Shown here: positions 8,905 through 13,544 of the stretch, one piece after another
How positions within the stretch are numbered: the stretch's first letter is position 1
Layout: each line of letters begins with the position of its first letter
NCBI GenBank assembly: GCA_036244855.1
Contig: BQKZ01004104.1
Span: forward strand, 49,277-62,820
DNA: 13,544 bases
Source: Temnopleurus reevesii
Taxonomy: Eukaryota; Echinodermata; Echinoidea; Temnopleuroida; Temnopleuridae
Direction: 5' to 3'
Translations under genes and position numbers: made by a program
Notes under the pieces: model-generated
Seen by the model: only the letters and a program-made list of their open reading frames with translations
The model's database searches: none
What the model was told of the DNA's origin: nothing

Positions 8905-9025
8905 CTTGTTGACAACCGATTCCTGCTCCATATTCATAGAAAGCAGTCTGATCTCTGACCTTGTTAATATAGCATGCGGCAGGGTGGGGTCGGTTGAGAT
9001 GGACAACAGAGTTGGCTCTTGAAAA
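8905..9025 (-). CDS. Internal exon of right paralog (R)
   Basis: A strong acceptor (ttttccttttcgcag, AG at 9027-9026) and a donor AAG|GTAATT (GT at 8904-8903) frame a 121-nt exon. Its first T completes the TG left by the upstream exon (Cys codon). Forty codons then follow, reading FQEPTLLSISTDPTLPHAIL, then TRSEIRLLSMNMEQESVVNK, and ending in phase 0. The fit of splice signals and phase to 9806 is the main support. The pattern of short beta strands (LLSIS, HAILTRSEIRLLSM) again suits a propeller blade. Confidence 0.75.
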
Positions 9026-9379
9026 CTGCGAAAAGGAAAAATGATGACTGACTTTTATAATCTATGAATGGAATATCTGTCAAATCATGGCAAACTGCGG
9101 GTATCAAATAGTGATGCTTTAATCATATTGTCATTCAGCAAACACGGTATAAATTATTCCCTGAAAAATAAAAAGGGTCATGGGACAATAGATCTGTACG
9201 CTGTGTATTGGATTGTGCAGACACAATAATCACAAGCTGGTTACGATTTGAAACACATACCATAACAAAGGAGCATTGAATTGGTGTTTGACTTAATTTT
9301 ACGGAAATAGTTTATACCGTGTCAGCAGTAAATATATGTTTCTTTAACTCTAGGTCATATGGTTACATGAACATGAGTT

Positions 9380-9515
9380 GCAGAAAGGGAACTGGTCATC
9401 TGGCAATTCCTCCTAGAATGATGAGTGCTTAGCAAGAAGCCAGTACGATTCTAAAATGTCTGGTATGGCATGGCCAGGATTGAACCTACAACCCTCTGAG
9501 TGCCACATGGGAATT
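9380..9515 (-). mobile_element. Diverged SINE with tRNA-like head
   Basis: On the minus strand, near 9510-9470, the sequence CACTCAGAGGGTTGTAGGTTCAATCCTGG (split here by positions 9502-9474) holds a box B (GGTTCAATCC) and the arm before it. It resembles the head of the SINE at 2285-2565 (AGAGGGTCGTAGGTTCGAAT). The body toward 9380 is not clearly alignable to that SINE. It lies within the R intron between exons 8905-9025 and 9806-10660. Confidence 0.45.
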
Positions 9516-9535
9516 AGGCCTAATATGTATACCCA

Positions 9536-9805
9536 TTGAGTGTTTTGATATAGAAACATTTTGTGCTTTATAAAGTACATCAAGGACTCTTGGATAAATA
9601 AATTTGCAAATCATTTGTTGGTTGATTTGTTGGATCATTTCCATAAAAAAAATCAGAGTTAGAAAAATATCATACAAAGATGAAAATATGCATACAAAAA
9701 GACAATTTAAGTGACAGTAATTATTGTTTGAACTCTATTCAAATCCATTAATAGATTAAATATGTTTTCCGGAGATCTAAGACGGTAAAACTTGGACACT
9801 CTTAC
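9536..9805. other. Intron of right paralog, nothing further seen
   Basis: This is the 5' part of the intron after the donor at 9805-9804 (G|GTAAGAG). It is AT-rich, and the short open frames present have no support. Confidence 0.5.
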
Positions 9806-10660
9806 CATTCAAACTGCATGGAGTTGTCTTTGAAATTTAAGAAGCAAAGACCACCATATCGGTCAGTCCCCTGACCTTGCAGAACACCGCCATACCACAC
9901 AAGAGCCGAAGAATTACCAACGTATACTGCCCTCACAGGTAGACCTTTGCACAGCTTGGCAGTCCTTACTGCAGTAGACAAAATAGAGTTTGCTCTTGAT
10001 TCATCCCTCAGACGTTGGCCAGATGGACGGGTCAATCTCCCTGTACCACCAGTTGGAGGCAATTTCCTCTGGAAACCTGATACGCTGACCCTACTGATAG
10101 GGTCTGATCGTCCCGAGGATACGCTCCTTCGATTGACCATCGAGAGCTGCCCATCCGCAATGAGATGCCAGCTCTGCCATCCTTTGACATCATCAGCAGA
10201 CAGACTCTCGGCTGACCCTCGGAATCGCTCCTCACCAGAATCCTTGGTGAGTCGCAGCTTCAGCTCATCCAGGTAATTCCACCAGCTTCTGTTGGTTGGC
10301 GTGCCCTTCTCGCTGACCAGAGCCGCTCCTCGCGTGAAGTCCAGCCCATCCTCGTCCTTGTCCAGTTTGGACGATCTCTTCTTCTGCACCTGCTGCTGCT
10401 GCTTCTGCCCGGAGGTCACCACATGCCAAGGGTAGTGACTGAAGTACTCAGCAAGGTTGATCCGGTAGATGCCATACTTAGCATTGCCATAGGTCACAAG
10501 GATGTTCTGCAGGTCAGGACTGACATCAAAGTTACATGGCCTCCCTGCATCTTGGGATTCTAGCACTCCAGTATTTACAAAGATGCCATGGACAAAATCT
10601 TTGTGGTTTATGTGAGCGACAAGTTTCTGTTTATTGATACAAAATATGGCTGTAATCATT
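9806..10660 (-). CDS. Long exon of right paralog (R), unknown propeller-like protein
   Basis: An 855-nt exon stays open for about 284 codons and ends at a donor TGAATG|GTAAGAG (GT at 9805-9804), phase 2, which fits the exon at 9025. The likely acceptor is TAG at 10662-10661; a second candidate, ACAG, gives a start at 10649. Residues 1-80 (CINKQKLVAHINHKDFVHGI ... NILVTYGNAKYGIYRIN) look beta-strand rich. Then come a Gln/Lys run (GQKQQQQVQKK), an acidic patch (DKDEDGLD), RSWWNYLDELKLRLT, and a basic Ser/Arg-rich segment with an RRSV kinase-type motif. The end (ALVWYGGVLQGQ ... GLCFLNFKDNSMQFE) is strand-rich again. This suggests a propeller interrupted by a disordered insert. The codon ATG at 10659 is internal, not a proven start. 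Family not recognised. Confidence 0.75.
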
Positions 10661-10663
10661 CTA

Positions 10664-11229
10664 CTTTCAAGGAAAATACATTGTAATGGTCTTGCTCATT
10701 TCAATGAAAATAACTATAAGCATAGAGTTAAAATCATATATACGGGATAGACTAAGGAGCGCATTGAAAGAATGTTATAAGAATAAAAAAGGTTATAGCG
10801 AGAGAAAAAAATTTATGGAATGTTTACAATTAATCATATCAAAAAGGTTTTAAATATTATGCAAAGATAATCTATTCAGATTGAATGGTGCCACCCAAAT
10901 TCCAAATAATCTCTCCAATATAACATATACATAAAAATATTTGAGCTTTTGCTGCTGCCTTTAAATTGTTTTTTGCTTTGTTTGAATGCTTAGAAATCAG
11001 GCAAATCCCAGAGGAGCAAAGGCCATTATTTACAAGATTGTTTTCTTTTTAACAGATCATGGGTTCGCCCATCAATTAATGTAAAACTATCTTAGCTTAT
11101 AAATCCAAGGATACAAATGTTGCTAGATGGGTGTAGTGTAAACAAGAAACCTTGCTGAAGCCGGGCACACACTATGTCCTCTTCTTTGACTCCTGTTTGT
11201 TGCCATGACAACTGCCAACTCTCTGAAGG
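10664..11229. other. Intron or insertion region of right paralog
   Basis: This is AT-rich sequence between the long exon and exon 3. Near 11160-11222 the plus strand reads gccgggcacacactatgtcc and continues to gttgccatgacaactgcc. Its ccgggcacac start resembles the outer ends of the repeats at 6078 and 7730, so it may be a mobile-element end. No exon that would reconcile the phases was found here. Confidence 0.4.
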
Positions 11230-11351
11230 CTAGGGTTCGTCTCCATTTTTCACTAGAATTTGGCAGAAGTGTTTCCCTATCAGGAGGGATATGAAGCCTG
11301 GCTCGGTGGAGAGAATGTCAACGTTTGGAAGAATACTTGCTTCGTCTTTGC
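11230..11351 (-). CDS. Probable exon 3 of right paralog (R), 3' limit doubtful
   Basis: The acceptor tttattgcag (AG at 11353-11352) leads to GC, which completes the Gly codon begun by exon 2, so the phase fits. The frame then reads KDEASILPNVDILSTEPGFI, then SLLIGKHFCQILVKNGDEP, and hits TAG at 11232-11230. The only GT usable as a late donor is CTA|GTGAAA (GT at 11253-11252), in phase 0. The next exon (start 10660) needs phase 2. Thus either the exon is a terminal alternative exon, an intermediate exon was missed, or the exon end was damaged, perhaps by the repeat next to it. Confidence 0.55.
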
Positions 11352-11353
11352 CT

Positions 11354-11836
11354 GCAATAAACAAAAATACAGTTTGGTCCTTTTCAAAATCTTGCTTTCT
11401 CCTTTCTTGGGATCTAAATTTCTGCTTTAATTTTCATTGAATTCTTTGCCTCTTCAATTTTAAAGAAGTCATAAAATAAATTTCAGATGATTATCAGGAT
11501 ACGTTGAAACAGGAGATTCCAAATAAGCAGAATTTATAGAACTTTTTTTGGCATTTGGTACAGGGACCAAAGAAAAGGGAAGTTTGTCATCTATTGACTC
11601 ATTTATTACCTCTCATTTTTTACTTATTTATAATGAGGAATTTGAAGCACTTAATGATTTATCAATGCAATTTACATTGTACAAAAAATATCAAGTCTTC
11701 TTACAAAAAAAATTTAACAAGACCTTGAAAATCAAAAGTCTTATTGTGAAGATAAAAGCTCATTTTCTCTCTCTCCATATCATCAACGCATCCACTCGTC
11801 TATTTAGAAGAGGCATAATTTTTTCACAATAATTAC
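11354..11836. other. Intron 2 of right paralog
   Basis: This lies between the donor at 11836-11835 (G|GTAATT) and the acceptor at 11353-11352. A 94-residue plus-strand open frame (11548-11832) overlaps it, antisense to the gene and without motifs. The first 35 intronic bases next to exon 2 (11802-11836) are identical to the L copy (1-35). Confidence 0.6.
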
Positions 11837-12081
11837 CAGTGATTCTTGATATAATTTGCCTATTCATAGTTTCTACTGAGAAAGGATTAAATGTCATACC
11901 AATTGCATGTTTCAATTTCCTTGCTGAGAAAACCCACTGGATATCAGCACGCGATGTTGCTTCGCTCAGAGAAGATAGAGTTGAAGACGTTGGCAGTTTA
12001 ACAGCCGAGATGGAGCCATCTTGAGAGAGTACAAGAACAGAACCTTGGGTCCCACTCGTGTCTGACTTCCAATTGTACAAC
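11837..12081 (-). CDS. Exon 2 of right paralog (R)
   Basis: The acceptor is cttattctcttacag (AG at 12083-12082) and the donor ACTG|GTAATT. The 245-nt exon encodes about 81 residues, LYNWKSDTSGTQGSVLVL ... SADIQ-type region ... RQIISRITG, in the same frame and phases as L exon 2. By hand count the two exons differ at 21 bases: about 14 replacement and 7 silent, no gaps. An earlier exon ending in two bases of a Lys/Gln-type codon is required and lies beyond the window. Confidence 0.78.
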
Positions 12082-12190
12082 CTGTAAGAGAATAAGATGA
12101 AAATAGTTTACAATATCATACATGTACAATTACATGAACATTTAATTGTTTGTGCAAAATTTGGCACAAGAATATCCTTTTTAAATCATC

Positions 12191-12745
12191 TAAAGGTCCA
12201 CTGTTATGACAATGTATGTTTACTTGTGGTGATACACATAGGTTTTGTCTTGAATCATTCCACCATTGAGCCTGTTGTTTCTATTGATAGAATTGTGGAA
12301 ACATTCACTTGATATTCCATTGAGCATTAATTGCATTCCATCGTCATTGCTCATCAAGTTAGTATTGGCCAATTGTAAACAATTTCCCATTAACATAAGA
12401 CATAATGAGGAATGATTCAAAGTATGTTCAGGTCAGGTGTAATTACATCTCAATATCTTTTGTAAATCAAATAAGTTCCCCTTCAACGGATTTCCACAAA
12501 TGCCCCCTAAAAATCTCTATAATTTATGCAGAGTACTATATATGACCACATATACAGTACTCTGCATAAGAAGAGAATTGTTAGGGGCATTCCCAAATTG
12601 CCTCTCTAAAATATAAAGAAAAATTATTATAAAATATATGGGAAAGATTTGGGAGCTCTCTCACTCACAAAGGTGATGGTAAGGGTAGCATAGATCACCA
12701 CAACTTCCACAAGTCAACATATATTGTCATAATAGTGGACCTTTA
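12191..12745. mobile_element. 555-bp terminal-inverted-repeat element in R intron 1
   Basis: The ends are inverted copies. taaaggtccactgttatgac at 12191-12210 matches the complement of gtcataatagtggaccttta at 12726-12745, and similarity extends inward past 40 bp (acttgtgg...gtggtgat on both sides). The L intron lacks the element at the equivalent place (catttaaagaac near 387-398), which gives an empty site. The flanks contain TTTAAA-type sequence, compatible with a TTAA-like target but not decisive. No transposase is encoded, so it is non-autonomous. A nested hairpin lies at 12499-12591. Confidence 0.7.
12499..12591. repeat. Nested hairpin within the TIR element
   Basis: The left arm starts aatgccccctaa, then tttatgcagagtact. 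The right arm reads agtactctgcata and ends ttaggggcatt. The inner 15-bp block pairs perfectly and the outer blocks pair with mismatches. It may be a second small MITE inserted in the first. Confidence 0.7.
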
Positions 12746-12845
12746 AAGAATTTTGACCTTGTGGATTTTGCAAATTCCTTCCTAGTGGTTCCAACTGTTC
12801 TGTAACCATGGTTTACATCTTCATCAAACAATCATAATCATTAGC

Positions 12846-12981
12846 CAGCCAAATTATTTATCATCATCATCCTTGAATCAAATATAATGATCATTAATCC
12901 GACATCAACCATTGATTTATTATAATTATTCTCATCATCATCATCATCATCATCATTATATCATCATCATATAATGATAAT

Positions 12982-13020
<39 letters not shown>

Positions 13021-13351
13021 TATAACATTTATATGGCTTTATACTTACGTTTCTAAGCACCTTGCTATTGGTGAACTTTATCCTTAAAAGTCAAAATAAG
13101 TGAAATTAAAACTAAATCAAATCGGTTGAGAAAAAATACCTTTAACCTAAGTTTTCTTAGCTTAGTCCGTGATAATCTAAATCTTCCATCAAACTAACTG
13201 TTATGTTAGCTAATCACTATTGTCCTCCTCCTCCTCCTCCTCCGCCAAATGATTTATCATCATCATCATTGAATCAAATATAATCATCATTAATCCGACA
13301 TCAACCATTGATTTACTATAATCATTCTCATCATCATCATCATCATTATTA
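12846..13351. repeat. Local direct duplication in R intron 1
   Basis: About 110 bp at 12846-12958 recurs at 13243-13351, both reading gccaaat/gatttatcatcatc ... tccgacatcaaccattgatt ... cattctcatcatcatc with few differences. A related, more diverged single copy is in L intron 1 near 495-580. The 280 bp between the two copies contains the AAT microsatellite. Confidence 0.75.
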
Positions 13352-13544
13352 GACCGATAAAACGGGTCTATTTCGATCAGGATTTGCTTCGCTGAGGCTA
13401 TCGCCTGGCTACGCATCCTTCCTCAATAGACCGTTAACGCCGCTAGAGACGCCTGTGATGAAGATAAAAAAAATGGTGGTCACTACCAAAAATCACGATA
13501 AAAACACGGATTTTAATTATTTTTTTTGGAAACCTTCAAGGTAA
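13352..13544. other. Right-edge segment, possible mobile-element fragment
   Basis: Base composition changes sharply to a more GC-rich stretch (13355-13455), with inverted short blocks gggtctattt and aatagacc. It breaks the homology to the surrounding intron. It is cut by the window edge and cannot be identified. Confidence 0.3.

Larger units (their letters stand above)
12082..13544 (-). other. Intron 1 of right paralog (incomplete)
   Basis: This intron is homologous in part to L intron 1 but expanded. It carries a 555-bp inverted-repeat element (12191-12745), an AAT microsatellite (about 12975-13022) and a local direct duplication. No counterpart of L exon 1 was found before the window ends. 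Confidence 0.55.

Noticed and set aside
9947..10276. 109-residue plus-strand open frame
   Set aside because: It is antisense to the well-supported long exon of R and has no motif of its own.
12846..13351. Regularly spaced repeats suggesting a CRISPR-like array
   Set aside because: There are only two copies of a 110-bp unit with AT microsatellite between them, in a spliced eukaryotic intron.

Overview
This window looks like AT-rich, repeat-laden genomic DNA of an animal with introns. Minus-strand exons are joined by GT-AG sites whose phases mostly agree. The non-coding DNA is full of microsatellites (CA, ATC, AAT, GA), short inverted-repeat elements and tRNA-derived SINEs, including one with a body of the type common in marine invertebrates. 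A sea urchin or related marine deuterostome is the best guess from texture alone; nothing in the window proves the species. One unresolved base (N, position 8437) points to a draft assembly.

The main content is two tandem, same-strand copies of one protein-coding gene, transcribed right to left and about 11.8 kb apart. The left copy (L) shows its first coding exon (1711-1892, clear ATG with an in-frame stop just upstream) and second exon (36-280), then runs off the left edge. The right copy (R) enters from the right edge without its first exon. It shows exon 2 (11837-12081), a probable exon 3 (about 11230-11351), a long exon (9806-10660), a short exon (8905-9025) and a tentative further exon near 6880-7119. 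Exon 2 of R and L aligns without gaps over 245 nt at about 91% identity, with 12 amino-acid differences in 81. The product is unrecognised. Its beta-strand-rich character, with short hydrophobic strands and GxxLVLSxDGS-like turns, suggests a beta-propeller or WD-like cytoplasmic protein, with a low-complexity Gln/Ser/Arg-rich segment in the long exon. That fold is inference only.

Layout: 1-1892, L exons 2 and 1 with an intron holding a degraded hairpin element and ATC repeats. 1893-2280, upstream region of L. 2281-3315, a minus-strand tRNA-type SINE, a hairpin and a terminal-inverted-repeat element. 3311-3735, a long purine-rich tract. 3736-6070, intergenic DNA with CA/CT repeats, a SINE-tail fragment and a possible LINE 3' end. 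6075-7735, two inverted copies of one repeat whose CA-rich ends face inward around a coding-like segment and a perfect hairpin. 7924-8072, an almost perfect 149-bp palindromic element. 8073-12081, R exons and introns. 12082-13544, R intron 1, which carries a 555-bp inverted-repeat element absent from the matching L intron and a local direct duplication.

The two gene copies presumably did the same job before they diverged. The rest of the window is best read as transposon and microsatellite turnover around a young tandem gene pair. No unmistakably new biological system was found. The most interesting points are the duplication with its intron empty site, the doubtful exon 3 of R, and the inverted CA-ended repeats.
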